A DNA stretch of 64,000 nt from Corynebacterium gerontici (GCF_003813985.1 NZ_CP033897.1:186001-250000), one strand, 5' to 3'. Shown: positions 8,907 to 18,875, counted from the stretch's first letter. The notes: generated by a model from the letters alone, not told the origin. Numbers and translations are program-made.

Positions 8907-9721
8907 ACCTGATGCTCGAGCGATATGACGATATGGCGCATGCTGCCGCCGCAGAAGTCATGGCGCAATATTCCACCAGTTTTTCAGCGGCAACCAAACT
9001 CCTTGCTCCACGGGTGCGCTGCGATATCCGCAATTTATACGCAATGGTTCGCATCGCAGATGAAATCGTCGATGGCGCTGCGGAAAGCGGCCAACGAGAA
9101 GCGCTAGACGCATACGAACAACAGATTCTCAGCGCGCCAAAGCGGCGTTTTCACACCGATCCCGTGGTCCACGCCTACGCCATTTCCGCGCGCCGATGTG
9201 ACTTTGCCGATGAGCATGTGCGAGCCTTCTTCGCTTCGATGCGCTCAGACCTGGAATGCAAGGAATTCAGCGATGAGCAACGCGCGCGCTATATCTACGG
9301 CTCCGCAGAAGTGATCGGCCTGATGTGCCTGGACGCGTTCTTGCTTGAGCACGACGTGGACCGAACCCAACTAGACCCAGGTGCGCAGGCCTTGGGTCGA
9401 GCATTCCAAAACATCAACTTTCTCCGAGATCTCCACGAGGACAATCAGGCTTTGGACAGGCGCTACTATCCCGGCCTGGATGAGGCGAAAAAGCAGCAGA
9501 TCATCCAGGGTGTACGTGGGGATCTTGCCCTGGCGAAAGAATCCATGCAGCGCCTCCCTCGCGGGGCGCGGATGGGCGTGGCCGCCGCGCTGCGGCTCTA
9601 TGAAGAACTGACCGACAGGCTCGAAGCGGCGAGCCTGGAGGATATCCGCGCGCACCGGGTGCGTGTGCCGAATTGGCGCAAACTGATGCTCGCCGCAAGC
9701 GCGGCAGTAGGAAAGGTATGA
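8903..9721 (+). CDS. crtB: Phytoene synthase CrtB
   Basis: A 272-residue squalene/phytoene synthase. Both aspartate-rich motifs are present: D53-E-I-V-D57 and D176-L-H-E-D180 within the NINFLRDLHED block, followed by the RYYP segment. It condenses two GGPP to phytoene. The ATG at 8903 overlaps the stop of the glycosyltransferase gene and has GGAG 8 nt upstream; an in-frame upstream extension would run through that gene and is rejected. Its own TGA overlaps the crtI ATG. No GGPP synthase (crtE) gene is in this cluster. Confidence 0.95.
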   Translation: MNLMLERYDDMAHAAAAEVMAQYSTSFSAATKLLAPRVRCDIRNLYAMVRIADEIVDGAAESGQREALDAYEQQILSAPKRRFHTDPVVHAYAISARRCDFADEHVRAFFASMRSDLECKEFSDEQRARYIYGSAEVIGLMCLDAFLLEHDVDRTQLDPGAQALGRAFQNINFLRDLHEDNQALDRRYYPGLDEAKKQQIIQGVRGDLALAKESMQRLPRGARMGVAAALRLYEELTDRLEAASLEDIRAHRVRVPNWRKLMLAASAAVGKV

Positions 9722-11193
9722 GTATGAAAGCCGTCGTCATTGGTGCAGGGGTGGCGGGACTCGCCACCGCCGCATATCTAGCCCATGAAGGCCACGAGGT
9801 CACCGTCGTGGAAAAGAACAACCACATCGGTGGGCGCGCTGGTTCCTTCAGCAGCGGCGGGTTCCGCTGGGATACCGGGCCGTCCTGGTATCTCATGCCG
9901 GACGCCTTCGAGCACTTCTTCCAATTCTTCGGGTCCAGCACCGCGGAACGCCTTGATTTGGTGGAGCTAGATCCCGCCTACCGCTTTTTCCCCGAGGGAC
10001 TGGATCCTATCGATGTGAGCGATGCGCGTGCGATCTTCGAGTCGATCGAGCCGGGCGCTGGTGAGCAGCTCGATCGTTATCTCGAAAGCGCCAGAGAAAC
10101 CTACGAGGTAGCGGTTCAGCATTTCCTTTACAACAATTTCACCCGCCTGCCGTTGCACAAGGACGTGACCTCGAAACTGCTCTTCTTGAGTACGCTGCTG
10201 AGAACCAGTCTTGAGCACTTCGTGAATGATCGTTTCCAGGATCATCGTCTGCGCCAAATGCTGAGTTATCCCGCGGTATTTCTTTCCTCCTCTCCCAAGA
10301 ACACCCCCGCGATGTATCACTTAATGAGCCACACTGACCTCACGCAGGGAGTGTTGTATCCGCAGGGTGGTTTCGCTGCAGTGGTGGATGCCATCGCCGA
10401 TGTCGCTCGCGAGCAGGGCGCCACGATTCGCCTCGGCGCGGAGGTTGCCGAGATCGTGTGCAGCAACAAGGAGGTTCAGGGCGTAGAGCTTGTCGACGCC
10501 ACCTTCCTCGACGCAGACGTCGTCGTCTCAGCAGCGGACCTCAAACACACCGAGAATGCGCTGCTCCCACGGCATCTGCGTACATATCCCGAGCAGTATT
10601 TTGCCAAGCGCAACCCGGGCATCGGCACGGTCTTGCTTTACCTTGGTGTGCGTGGCGAACTACCGCAACTTCTGCACCACAACCTGCTGTTTTCCCGGGA
10701 GTGGGACGCCGATTTTGAGGCTGTGTTTGATCGCCCCAATGGTTTTTCGCGCTCGCTGTATATTTCCAAGCCCTCAGCTACAGATCCAGACGTGGCACCG
10801 ACGGGTCACGAAAACCTCTTTGTGCTGGTGCCGGTGCCCGCGCAGCCAAACTTTAATCGCGAAGAACAAGTGGCGGAGGCGGCGATTGACCAAATCGCCC
10901 AATGGGCCGACATTCCAGACCTTCGTGAGCGGATCGTCGAACGCCACGTGATCGGCCCCCAGCACTTTGCTGAGCAGTTCTACGCTTGGTCGGGTGGTTC
11001 GGTCGGGCCTGCGCATACGCTGCGCCAATCCGCGATGCTGCGCGGCTCGAATGCTTCGAAGAAGGTAAATGGTTTGTATTACGCTGGCGCCACGACGGTG
11101 CCCGGTGTCGGTGTTCCCATGTGTTTGATCTCGGCGGAAAACGTGGTGAAGCGTCTTCGTGGCGATACCAGCAGCGGCCCTCTGGAGCACTGA
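9718..11193 (+). CDS. crtI: Phytoene desaturase CrtI
   Basis: A 491-residue FAD-dependent desaturase with the N-terminal dinucleotide fold VIGAGVAGLATA and GGRAGSF, and the conserved C-terminal FAD segment PGVGVPMCLISAENV. It converts phytoene to lycopene in four desaturations. ATG at 9718 overlaps the crtB stop (ATGA); a second ATG two codons later is also possible. The stop overlaps the crtYe ATG. Part of the tightly coupled crt operon. Confidence 0.95.
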   Translation: MSMKAVVIGAGVAGLATAAYLAHEGHEVTVVEKNNHIGGRAGSFSSGGFRWDTGPSWYLMPDAFEHFFQFFGSSTAERLDLVELDPAYRFFPEGLDPIDVSDARAIFESIEPGAGEQLDRYLESARETYEVAVQHFLYNNFTRLPLHKDVTSKLLFLSTLLRTSLEHFVNDRFQDHRLRQMLSYPAVFLSSSPKNTPAMYHLMSHTDLTQGVLYPQGGFAAVVDAIADVAREQGATIRLGAEVAEIVCSNKEVQGVELVDATFLDADVVVSAADLKHTENALLPRHLRTYPEQYFAKRNPGIGTVLLYLGVRGELPQLLHHNLLFSREWDADFEAVFDRPNGFSRSLYISKPSATDPDVAPTGHENLFVLVPVPAQPNFNREEQVAEAAIDQIAQWADIPDLRERIVERHVIGPQHFAEQFYAWSGGSVGPAHTLRQSAMLRGSNASKKVNGLYYAGATTVPGVGVPMCLISAENVVKRLRGDTSSGPLEH

Positions 11194-11492
11194 TGTCCGC
11201 AGCTTATCTTCTCTTCCTACTATTCAGCCTGGGCAGCATGGTGCTGTGTGACTGGCGCTGGAAGCTCAATTTCTTCCGCGCGCCGAGGCGCAGCGCAGTC
11301 ATCCTTCTGGCGCTACTGGCCATGCTGCTGTGCTGGGACGCTTTGGGGATTGCCACGGGCACGTTCTATCGCGGTGATTCCCCCTACATGCTTGGCATTG
11401 AACTCGCCCCAGAAATGCCGGTGGAGGAGCCAATCTTCTTGTGCTTCCTGGTGTATCTCACCATGAATATCGCGGGGTGGGTGCAGCGATGA
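11193..11492 (+). CDS. crtYe: C50 carotenoid epsilon-cyclase subunit CrtYe
   Basis: A 99-residue membrane protein with three hydrophobic segments and the lycopene cyclase signature PEMPVEEPIF near residue 73. In corynebacteria two such small subunits (CrtYe and CrtYf) form a heterodimer that cyclises flavuxanthin to decaprenoxanthin. The ATG shares a base with the crtI stop and the TGA overlaps the crtYf ATG, a spacing typical of this pair. Confidence 0.92.
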   Translation: MSAAYLLFLLFSLGSMVLCDWRWKLNFFRAPRRSAVILLALLAMLLCWDALGIATGTFYRGDSPYMLGIELAPEMPVEEPIFLCFLVYLTMNIAGWVQR

Positions 11493-11746
11493 CGTATTTT
11501 TTGATTAGCCTGCCGTTCCTGATCGCTGCGGTGGTGATCAATAGGGGGCGCTGGCCCAAGGCAACGGCGATCACCGTGGCGACATTGCTGCTGCTCACTG
11601 CGGTGTTCGACAATCTGATGATTGCCGCCGGTTTGGTGGGATACGGCGAGAGTCAGCGCCTTGGGCTCAGTATTGGGCTCGCGCCCATTGAGGACTTTTT
11701 CTACGCCCTGGCTGTGGCGCTGATTGTGCCGGCGGTGCGCCGATGA
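11489..11746 (+). CDS. crtYf: C50 carotenoid epsilon-cyclase subunit CrtYf
   Basis: An 85-residue membrane protein, three hydrophobic segments, with the companion cyclase motif LAPIEDFFYAL near its C-terminus. It is the second half of the heterodimeric cyclase with CrtYe. Overlapping ATGA junctions on both sides tie it to crtYe and crtEb. The family is clear; the ring type (epsilon rather than beta or gamma) is inferred from the genus. Confidence 0.9.
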   Translation: MTYFLISLPFLIAAVVINRGRWPKATAITVATLLLLTAVFDNLMIAAGLVGYGESQRLGLSIGLAPIEDFFYALAVALIVPAVRR

Positions 11747-12576
11747 TCAAATCGATTCTGCACGCATCGCGGCCATTGAGCTGGGTGAACACGGCGTTTC
11801 CTTTTGCCGCTGCCTATTTGCTATCTGGCGGCGCAGTGGATTGGTTGTTCCTGGTGGGCACCTTCTTCTTCCTGATTCCTTACAACATTGCGATGTACGG
11901 CATTAACGATGTGTTCGACTATGAATCGGACATTCGCAATCCCCGCAAGGGCGGAGTTGAGGGCGCAGTACTGCCCAAGTCCATGCACAAGCCGCTGCTT
12001 TGGGCTTCCGCCCTCAGCACTGTGCCGCTGTTGGCGATCATGGCCGCCCAGGGTGCGGGGTGGTGGTTGTTGATCTCTGCGTTTTTCGTTGTGGCGTATT
12101 CGGCGCCACCCATGCGCTTCAAGGAACGCCCCATTGTCGATTCGGCAACGTCGGCGGCACACTTTGTTACCCCGGCGATCGTCGGTGCTGCGTACGGCGA
12201 AGCACCCAGCGGTTTCTGGATCGCGATGACATCCTTTTTTCTTTGGGGGATGGCAAGCCATGCGCTGGGGGCGGTGCAGGACGTGCAGTCGGATCGCGCG
12301 GGTGGTTTGCACTCTATTGCCACCAAGCTTGGCCCGAGGCATACGGTTCAGCTTGTGGTGTTGGCGTATAGCGTCTCTGCACTCTTGCTACTGTTGCTTC
12401 CCTCGCCTTCGTGGCTGATTGCATTGGCTGGCGCGGGCTATGCGCTGAACGCGGCGCGCTTCTTGGGCGTCACCTGGCAGACTTCCCCTAGCGTGAATCG
12501 CGCGTGGCGCGTGTTTCTGGTGTTGAACTTTGTGGTGGGTGCGATGCTGACGATGGTGTTGTTGCCGCTACTCTAG
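11743..12576 (+). CDS. crtEb: Lycopene elongase CrtEb (UbiA family)
   Basis: A 277-residue prenyltransferase with about eight membrane helices and two aspartate motifs, NDVFDYESD near residues 52-60 and DVQSDRAGG near 183-191. CrtEb adds and hydroxylates C5 units on both ends of lycopene, giving the C50 compound flavuxanthin. Its start overlaps the crtYf stop. It is the last carotenoid gene; pks13 starts 15 nt later and uses AGGAGG located across the crtEb stop codon, so the carotenoid and mycolate genes are physically joined. Confidence 0.92.
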   Translation: MIKSILHASRPLSWVNTAFPFAAAYLLSGGAVDWLFLVGTFFFLIPYNIAMYGINDVFDYESDIRNPRKGGVEGAVLPKSMHKPLLWASALSTVPLLAIMAAQGAGWWLLISAFFVVAYSAPPMRFKERPIVDSATSAAHFVTPAIVGAAYGEAPSGFWIAMTSFFLWGMASHALGAVQDVQSDRAGGLHSIATKLGPRHTVQLVVLAYSVSALLLLLLPSPSWLIALAGAGYALNAARFLGVTWQTSPSVNRAWRVFLVLNFVVGAMLTMVLLPLL

Positions 12577-12591
12577 GAGGGCAAAAGAAAG

Positions 12592-15500
12592 GTGAAAGAT
12601 TTGATGACGGTAGAGCAACTGCGCGCTTGGTTACGCGACTGGGTTCGCGAAACCACGGGAACTGAAGACATCGACGATGACCTCCCGATGCAATCCTTCG
12701 GCCTGTCCTCACGAGACGTGGTTGCCCTCTCCGGCGAGCTCGAACGCCTCTTAGGCACCCGCCTGGACCCAACCATCGCCTACGAATACCCAACCATCAG
12801 TGGCCTTGCTCGTAGGCTTGTCCACGGCACCCCTGCCCGCAACGCTGCCGCTACTCAACCTCGCCAGCGTTCAGAAGAACACGACGTGGCCATCGTTGGC
12901 ATGGCGGCGAGATACCCGGGGGCGAACAACCTGGATGAGATGTGGTCGATGCTGGTCGAAGGCCGCGACGGTCTGGGCGAGCCGCCCCTTGGTCGCTGGA
13001 GCGAGTATGCGGGCGATGAGGTGACGTCGAAACGCTTGGAAGAAACCAACACCATCGGCGGCTACCTGGAAGATGTCGCCAGCTTCGATGCCGAATTTTT
13101 CGGGCTTTCCCCGCTTGAGGCCGTCAATATTGACCCTCAGCAGCGCATCTTGCTTGAGCTCACCTGGGAGGCCCTGGAACATGCGCATATCCCCGCGAAT
13201 ACCTTGCGCGGATCCTCGGTGGGCGTGTTCATGGGCTCATCCAATAACGACTACGGCATGCTGATCACTTCCGATCCCGCCGAATCTCATCCCTATGCAC
13301 TCACCGGCACGGCGAGCTCCGTGATCGCGAACCGCATTTCCTACGCCTTCGACTTCCGCGGCCCCTCGGTCAACGTTGACACCGCCTGCTCATCCTCGCT
13401 GGTTTCCACGCACCAGGCAGTGCGTGCGCTTCGCCACGGCGACGCTGATGTGGCCATTGCCGGTGGCGTGAATATCCTCGCAGCCCCGTTCGTCACCACC
13501 GCTTTTGGTGAACTCGGGGTGTTTAGCCCAACTGGCAAAATCCATGCGTTCTCTGACGACGCCGACGGTTTCGTGCGCGGCGATGGCGCGGGCGTGGTGG
13601 TGCTCAAGCGCCTCAGCGATGCAGAACGCGATGGCGACAACATCCTGGCAGTGATTAAGGGCTCGGCGGTAAACTCCGATGGCCACTCCAATGGCATCAC
13701 CGCCCCCAACCCCGACGCGCAAGTGGATGTGCTGCAGCGCGCTTACGCCGACGCGGGCGTGGACCCCAACACCGTGGACTATGTGGAGGCGCACGGCACC
13801 GGCACCATTTTGGGCGACCCAATCGAAGCCAATGCGATTGGTGAAGTTCTCGGGGCTGGACGCGACTTCGCCACCCCAACGCTTTTGGGCAGCGCCAAGA
13901 CCAACTTCGGCCACACTGAATCAGCCGCTGGCGTGGCGGGCATTATCAAGACGGTGCTGGCAATGAACAACGATGTGCTGCCGCCTTCTTTGCACTTCAG
14001 CGCGCCCAATCGCTACATTGATTTCGATGCCCAACACATCGAGGTGGTAGAAGATCCCCGCGAATGGCCCGAATACTCCGGCCACAAGGTTGCCGGTGTG
14101 TCCGGCTTTGGCTTCGGTGGCACCAATGCGCACGTCGTCCTGCAGTCCTACGACGCCCAAGCGGAAACAGAGCCTGCACTGCTGAATACCGGAGCGGGCG
14201 TGTTCGCCGTTTCTGGATTGCTGCCTTCGCGACGTCGAGAAGCTGCCGCCGCCGTGGCAGAAGCGGTGGGCGATGATCTGCCCGCGCTCGCGCGTTCCCT
14301 GGCCAAACGCAACCATGGTCGCTCGCGCGCGGTCGTGCAGGCCGCCACCAAGGATGAGGCGATCAAGCGTCTCAAGCAGGTGGCAGAAGGCAAGGTCAGC
14401 GTCGGCATTGCCGCTGCAGACGCGCCGGGTCAAGGCGCAGTGTTCGTCTACTCTGGCTTTGGTTCGCAGCACCGCAAGATGGTCAAGGACCTCAGCAGTC
14501 AATCGGAGGCCTTTGCCGAGCGCCTTCGCGAGCTGGATCAGCTCGTCGAGTTCGAGGCCGGATGGTCCATCCTGGACATTGTCGAAGACGATGAGCAGAC
14601 CTACAACACCGAAACGGCGCAGGTGGCCATCACCGCCATCCAGATCGCGCTGACGGATCTGCTGGCAGCATTCGGTGCCAAGCCTAAGGCTGTGATGGGC
14701 ATGTCCATGGGCGAGATCGCCGCGGCCTACGCCGCCGGTGGACTCAGCGCCGAGGACGCCATGATGGTGGCGATCCACCGCGCCCGTCTCATGGGAGAGG
14801 GCGAGGCTTCATTGCCCGAGGACGAGCTTGGCGCCATGGCCGTGGTGGAGCTGCCAGCCGATACCGGCTTTGAGGATGGCATCGAGCCTGCCGTATTTGC
14901 AGGTCCCGGTATGACCACCGTGGGCGGCCCGCGCGCCGCTGTGGAGACACTGGTTGAGCGCCTGCAGGAGGAGGGCAAGTTTGCCCGTATGCTCAACGTG
15001 AAAGGCGCAGGCCACACTAGTGCCGTGGAGCCGTTGCTGGGCGAACTCGCCGCAGAAACCTCCATGATTACACCACGCCCGCTGCGCATCCCGCTGTATT
15101 CCTCCGTGGAGGAGCGCACTTATCAGCCGGGCGAGGTAGTGCACGATGCTGACTACTGGCTGCGCTGCACCCGCCAGCCGGTGCTTTTCCAAAGCGCCAC
15201 CGAGCGCGCTTTCGCTGATGGCTACGAGATGCTCGTGGAGATTTCCCCGAACCCCGTAGCACTCATGGGCATGATGAATACCGCCTTTAGCGTGGGCAAA
15301 GCAGACGCGCAATTGCTCTTCGCGCTCAAGCGCAAGCTCGATGCCGGCGACACCATCCGCGATCTGCTGGCCAAGATGTATGTGCAGGGAAGCGACATTG
15401 ACTTCTCCAAGCTCTATGGATCCGGCCCCGTGCAGGCGGCACCGGGTGTGCCCTGGAAGCGCCAGCGCTATTGGACGGCCGCGCGTCCGCAATCGCAGCA

Positions 15501-17217
15501 TGTGAATCTTCCAGGGGCGAAGGTGACGCTGCCCGGCCAAATCGCCTTCAGCACCGTTGCCGAGCAGGTCCCGAGCCTCGAAGCCCTGGTGGAATCCGCA
15601 GTGGAAGCGGTGTTGCCCGGTGCCACTTTGCTGGCGATGGAAGAACAAGCACCGCTGCCCGCATCTGGAGAGCTGAGCACCGTGGTGATCAGGAACGTCG
15701 CGGGCATTACCGTGCAGGTATTCCGCGTGATGGGGGAGCAGACCATCGCTTTGGCCGAAGGTTTCGCCACCACCGCAGCCCCCACCCACAGCGCCCCCGA
15801 GTCCGAAGTGGAGGCTGTCCCCGAAGCGCCGGTGTGGGATGGCAGCGAGTCAGTAGAGCAGCGCATGCGCACCATCGTCTCTGAGGCCATGGGCTATGAC
15901 GTCGAAGATCTGCCCCGCGAACTGCCGCTGATCGACCTCGGCTTGGATTCGCTCATGGGCATGCGCATCAAGAACCGCATTGAGCACGAGTTCCAGATTC
16001 CACCGCTGCAGGTGCAGGCGCTTCGCGACGCCTCCGTGGCCGACGTGGTGACGTTGGTAGAAGACCTCGTTGCCGGCAAATCCGGCGAGCCCGCACCTGA
16101 GTCCGCGCCTGAGCAGGCAGAAGCTCCTGCAGAAGATTCGAAGCCGCAAGGCGTTGGCGTAGCGCCCCGCGACGCCTCCGAACGCCTGGTGTTCGCCACG
16201 TGGTCGGGCATCGTGGGCAAGGCACCCGCGGGTGTCACCAGTGAGCTGCCGAAGATCAGTGAGGATCACGCCCAGGCGATTGCCGAAAGGCTCTCGGATC
16301 GCGCCGGAGTTGCGGTGAGCGCACAGCAGGTTCTGGAAGCAACCACGCTTGAGCCGCTCTCCGATTTGGTGCGCGAAGGCCTCGAAACCGATGTCGAGGG
16401 CAATATCCGCGTGCTGCGTGCCCGCCCGGAGGGCTCCACCAAGCCAGCGGTATTCATGTTCCACCCGGCTGGCGGATCCAGCGTGGTGTATCAACCGCTG
16501 ATGCGTCGTTTGCCTGAAGACGTGCCCGTCTACGGCGTGGAGCGCCTGGAAGGATCGCTGGAAGATCGCGCTGCCAGCTATTTGGAGGAGATCAAGCAGT
16601 ACTCCGACGGTTTGCCCATCGTGCTGGGCGGCTGGAGCTTCGGGGGCGCACTGGCGTATGAGGTGGCACACCAGCTTGAGGGCGTGGACGTGGCATTCAT
16701 CGCATTGTTGGACACGGTTCGTCCTGCTCATCCCGCACCGGATACGCCGGAAGAAACGAAGCGACGCTGGGAGCGCTATTCGGCGTTTGCCAAGAAGACC
16801 TACGGTTTGGACTTCCCGGTGCCCTATGAGCTGCTGGAATCTGCCGGTGAAGACGCGCTGCTTGGGATGATGGCTGAGTTCCTTGCCAACACCGATGCCT
16901 CAGAGCATGGCCTTTCTGCCGGTGTGCTGGAGCATCAGCGCGCGTCCTTTGTGGATAATCGCATTCTGGACCGCCTGGACTTCAGCCGTTGGGAAAGCGT
17001 GGATGCTCCCGTGATGCTCTTCCGTGCCGAGCGCATGCACGATGGGGCCATTGAGCTGGAGCCTTCCTACGCGGAGATCGATGAAGACGGCGGCTGGAAG
17101 CAGATCGTGAAGGATCTGGAAATTATCCACCTCAATGGCGATCACTTGGCGGTGGTTGATGAACCGGAAATTGGCAAGGTGGGCGTGGCAATGAGCAATC
17201 GCATTATCAACTTGTAG
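12592..17217 (+). CDS. pks13: Polyketide synthase Pks13, mycolic acid condensase
   Basis: A 1541-residue type I synthase. Order: N-terminal ACP (phosphopantetheine site Ser40 in FGLSSRDV), ketosynthase (about 97-520, catalytic Cys266 in DTACSSS), acyltransferase (about 600-960, Ser705 in GMSMGE), second ACP (Ser1120 in DLGLDSLMG), Ala/Pro/Glu-rich linker and a thioesterase domain (about 1285-1541, Ser1349 in GWSFGG and a late GDH motif). It joins the FadD32-activated meromycolyl chain to the carboxylated acyl chain and releases the beta-keto mycolate to trehalose. GTG at 12592 with AGGAGG at 12575-12580; ATG at 12604 is an alternative. Length is close to corynebacterial Pks13. Confidence 0.96.
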   Translation: MKDLMTVEQLRAWLRDWVRETTGTEDIDDDLPMQSFGLSSRDVVALSGELERLLGTRLDPTIAYEYPTISGLARRLVHGTPARNAAATQPRQRSEEHDVAIVGMAARYPGANNLDEMWSMLVEGRDGLGEPPLGRWSEYAGDEVTSKRLEETNTIGGYLEDVASFDAEFFGLSPLEAVNIDPQQRILLELTWEALEHAHIPANTLRGSSVGVFMGSSNNDYGMLITSDPAESHPYALTGTASSVIANRISYAFDFRGPSVNVDTACSSSLVSTHQAVRALRHGDADVAIAGGVNILAAPFVTTAFGELGVFSPTGKIHAFSDDADGFVRGDGAGVVVLKRLSDAERDGDNILAVIKGSAVNSDGHSNGITAPNPDAQVDVLQRAYADAGVDPNTVDYVEAHGTGTILGDPIEANAIGEVLGAGRDFATPTLLGSAKTNFGHTESAAGVAGIIKTVLAMNNDVLPPSLHFSAPNRYIDFDAQHIEVVEDPREWPEYSGHKVAGVSGFGFGGTNAHVVLQSYDAQAETEPALLNTGAGVFAVSGLLPSRRREAAAAVAEAVGDDLPALARSLAKRNHGRSRAVVQAATKDEAIKRLKQVAEGKVSVGIAAADAPGQGAVFVYSGFGSQHRKMVKDLSSQSEAFAERLRELDQLVEFEAGWSILDIVEDDEQTYNTETAQVAITAIQIALTDLLAAFGAKPKAVMGMSMGEIAAAYAAGGLSAEDAMMVAIHRARLMGEGEASLPEDELGAMAVVELPADTGFEDGIEPAVFAGPGMTTVGGPRAAVETLVERLQEEGKFARMLNVKGAGHTSAVEPLLGELAAETSMITPRPLRIPLYSSVEERTYQPGEVVHDADYWLRCTRQPVLFQSATERAFADGYEMLVEISPNPVALMGMMNTAFSVGKADAQLLFALKRKLDAGDTIRDLLAKMYVQGSDIDFSKLYGSGPVQAAPGVPWKRQRYWTAARPQSQHVNLPGAKVTLPGQIAFSTVAEQVPSLEALVESAVEAVLPGATLLAMEEQAPLPASGELSTVVIRNVAGITVQVFRVMGEQTIALAEGFATTAAPTHSAPESEVEAVPEAPVWDGSESVEQRMRTIVSEAMGYDVEDLPRELPLIDLGLDSLMGMRIKNRIEHEFQIPPLQVQALRDASVADVVTLVEDLVAGKSGEPAPESAPEQAEAPAEDSKPQGVGVAPRDASERLVFATWSGIVGKAPAGVTSELPKISEDHAQAIAERLSDRAGVAVSAQQVLEATTLEPLSDLVREGLETDVEGNIRVLRARPEGSTKPAVFMFHPAGGSSVVYQPLMRRLPEDVPVYGVERLEGSLEDRAASYLEEIKQYSDGLPIVLGGWSFGGALAYEVAHQLEGVDVAFIALLDTVRPAHPAPDTPEETKRRWERYSAFAKKTYGLDFPVPYELLESAGEDALLGMMAEFLANTDASEHGLSAGVLEHQRASFVDNRILDRLDFSRWESVDAPVMLFRAERMHDGAIELEPSYAEIDEDGGWKQIVKDLEIIHLNGDHLAVVDEPEIGKVGVAMSNRIINL

Positions 17218-17270
17218 GGTGGTTCCACTATCGTAGATGAGTTGGATAGTTCATCGATGAGGGAGTGACT

Positions 17271-18818
17271 TTGGAAACCACGGCGGAAAAGCTCGCTGAC
17301 CTGCGCGCTCGCCTAGAAAAAGCGCAGGACCCAGGTTCTGAGCGGGCTCGCGCGAAGCGTGACGCCGCCGGTTTCACCTCCCCTCGCCAGCGCATCGACC
17401 GCCTCCTTGACGCCGGTTCTTTCGTGGAAATCGGTGCTCTTGGGCGCACGCCTGACGACGCTGACGCGCCCTATAGCGATGGCGTTGTCACTGGCTATGG
17501 CCGCATTGATGGCCGCCCCGTGGCCATTTATGCCCACGATAAAACGGTCTATGGCGGATCGGTGGGTGAGACGTTTGGGCGCAAGGTCTGTGAAGTGATG
17601 GATATGGCCATCAAGATCGGCTGTCCTGTGATCGGTATTCAGGATTCGGGTGGTGCCCGTATTCAGGACGCCGTGACCTCCCTTGCGATGTATTCGGAGA
17701 TCGCCAGGCGCCAGTTACCGCTGTCTGGCCGCAGCCCCCAGATTTCCATCATGATGGGCAAGTCTGCTGGCGGCGCCGTATACGCCCCCGTGACCACGGA
17801 TTTTGTGATTGCCGTGGATAAGCGTGCAGAAATGTACGTCACTGGGCCCGCAGTGATCAAGGAGGTCACGGGCGAGGAGATCACCTCTGAGGAGCTTGGC
17901 TCTGCACGGCAGCAGGAAAAGAATGGCAACGTTTCCTACGTGGCCGCCGACGAGGAAGATGCCTTCAACTTCGTTCACGATCTTCTGCAGCATCTGCCGC
18001 TGACCTGCCAGGATGAAAACCCTAGCTATTGGGCTCCAGCGGATGCTGAGGTGGCTGATGCCGAGGCGCTGGACACCTTCATGCCCGATGACACGAACGC
18101 GGGCTATGACATGCACGATCTGCTGAAGCTGCTCTTCGATAACGACGACATCCTGGAGATCCAGGAGGGCTTCGCCCCAAACCTCATTACGGCTTTTGCG
18201 CGTATCGACGGTAAATCGGTGGGCGTGGTTGCCAATCAGCCACTGGAGTTTGCTGGCTGCATCGACGCCGACGCCGCCGATAAGGGCGCGCGTTTCATCC
18301 GCATTTGCGACGCTTACAACATCCCGGTGCTCTTCGTAGCGGATACGCCCGGCTACCTGCCAGGCGTTGAGCAGGAGACTTCCGGTTTGATTCACCGCGG
18401 CGCGAAGCTGGCATTCGCGCTGGTGGAGGCGACGGTGCCAAAGATCTCGCTGATTGTGCGCAAAGCATATGGCGGTGCCTACGCGGTGATGGGATCGAAA
18501 AACCTCACCGGCGACATCAACCTTGCCTGGCCCACCGCACAGATCGCTGTGATGGGTGCTGCGGCTGCTTCGGTGATGATTCAAGGCAAGCAGCTCGCCA
18601 TGATCGAAGATGAAGCCCAGCGTGAGTACATGAAGAAGGTATTCATGGACTTCTACGACGAGAACATGACCAGCCCCTATGTGGCCGCCGAGCGTGGCTA
18701 CATCGATGCCATGATTCAGCCGCGCGATACCCGCATCGCGTTGCGCCAGGCGCTTCGCCATATGGAAACTAAGGTTGAGCATGATCTGCCCAAGAAGCAC
18801 ACCATCATGCCGATGTGA
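17271..18818 (+). CDS. accD4: Acyl-CoA carboxylase beta subunit AccD4
   Basis: A 515-residue carboxyltransferase of the propionyl/acetyl-CoA carboxylase beta family, with both crotonase-like halves: the first has IQDSGGARIQ and KSAGGAVYAP, the second DTPGYLPGVEQE, AYGGAYAVMG and the final HTIMPM tail typical of this family. As the gene following pks13 it is the AccD4-type subunit (called AccD3 in C. glutamicum) that carboxylates the long acyl-CoA used as the alpha branch of mycolates. TTG at 17271 has AGGGAG 5 nt upstream; GTG at 17265 is an alternative start. Confidence 0.93.
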   Translation: METTAEKLADLRARLEKAQDPGSERARAKRDAAGFTSPRQRIDRLLDAGSFVEIGALGRTPDDADAPYSDGVVTGYGRIDGRPVAIYAHDKTVYGGSVGETFGRKVCEVMDMAIKIGCPVIGIQDSGGARIQDAVTSLAMYSEIARRQLPLSGRSPQISIMMGKSAGGAVYAPVTTDFVIAVDKRAEMYVTGPAVIKEVTGEEITSEELGSARQQEKNGNVSYVAADEEDAFNFVHDLLQHLPLTCQDENPSYWAPADAEVADAEALDTFMPDDTNAGYDMHDLLKLLFDNDDILEIQEGFAPNLITAFARIDGKSVGVVANQPLEFAGCIDADAADKGARFIRICDAYNIPVLFVADTPGYLPGVEQETSGLIHRGAKLAFALVEATVPKISLIVRKAYGGAYAVMGSKNLTGDINLAWPTAQIAVMGAAAASVMIQGKQLAMIEDEAQREYMKKVFMDFYDENMTSPYVAAERGYIDAMIQPRDTRIALRQALRHMETKVEHDLPKKHTIMPM

Positions 18819-18836
18819 TTAAGCCTTGGAATCGTT

Positions 18837-18875
18837 GAGCCGCTACTCCCAAACGGGGGCAGCGGCTCTAGATTT
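18837..18875 (+). terminator. Stem-loop terminator after accD4
   Basis: GAGCCGCT at 18837-18844 pairs with AGCGGCTC at 18861-18868, with an inner CCC/GGG pairing, and is followed by a weak T-containing stretch. It ends the fadD32-crt-pks13-accD4 block. Confidence 0.75.

Noticed and set aside
17715-18800. 361-codon minus-strand frame opposite accD4
   Set aside because: Antisense shadow; accD4 carries all carboxyltransferase motifs.
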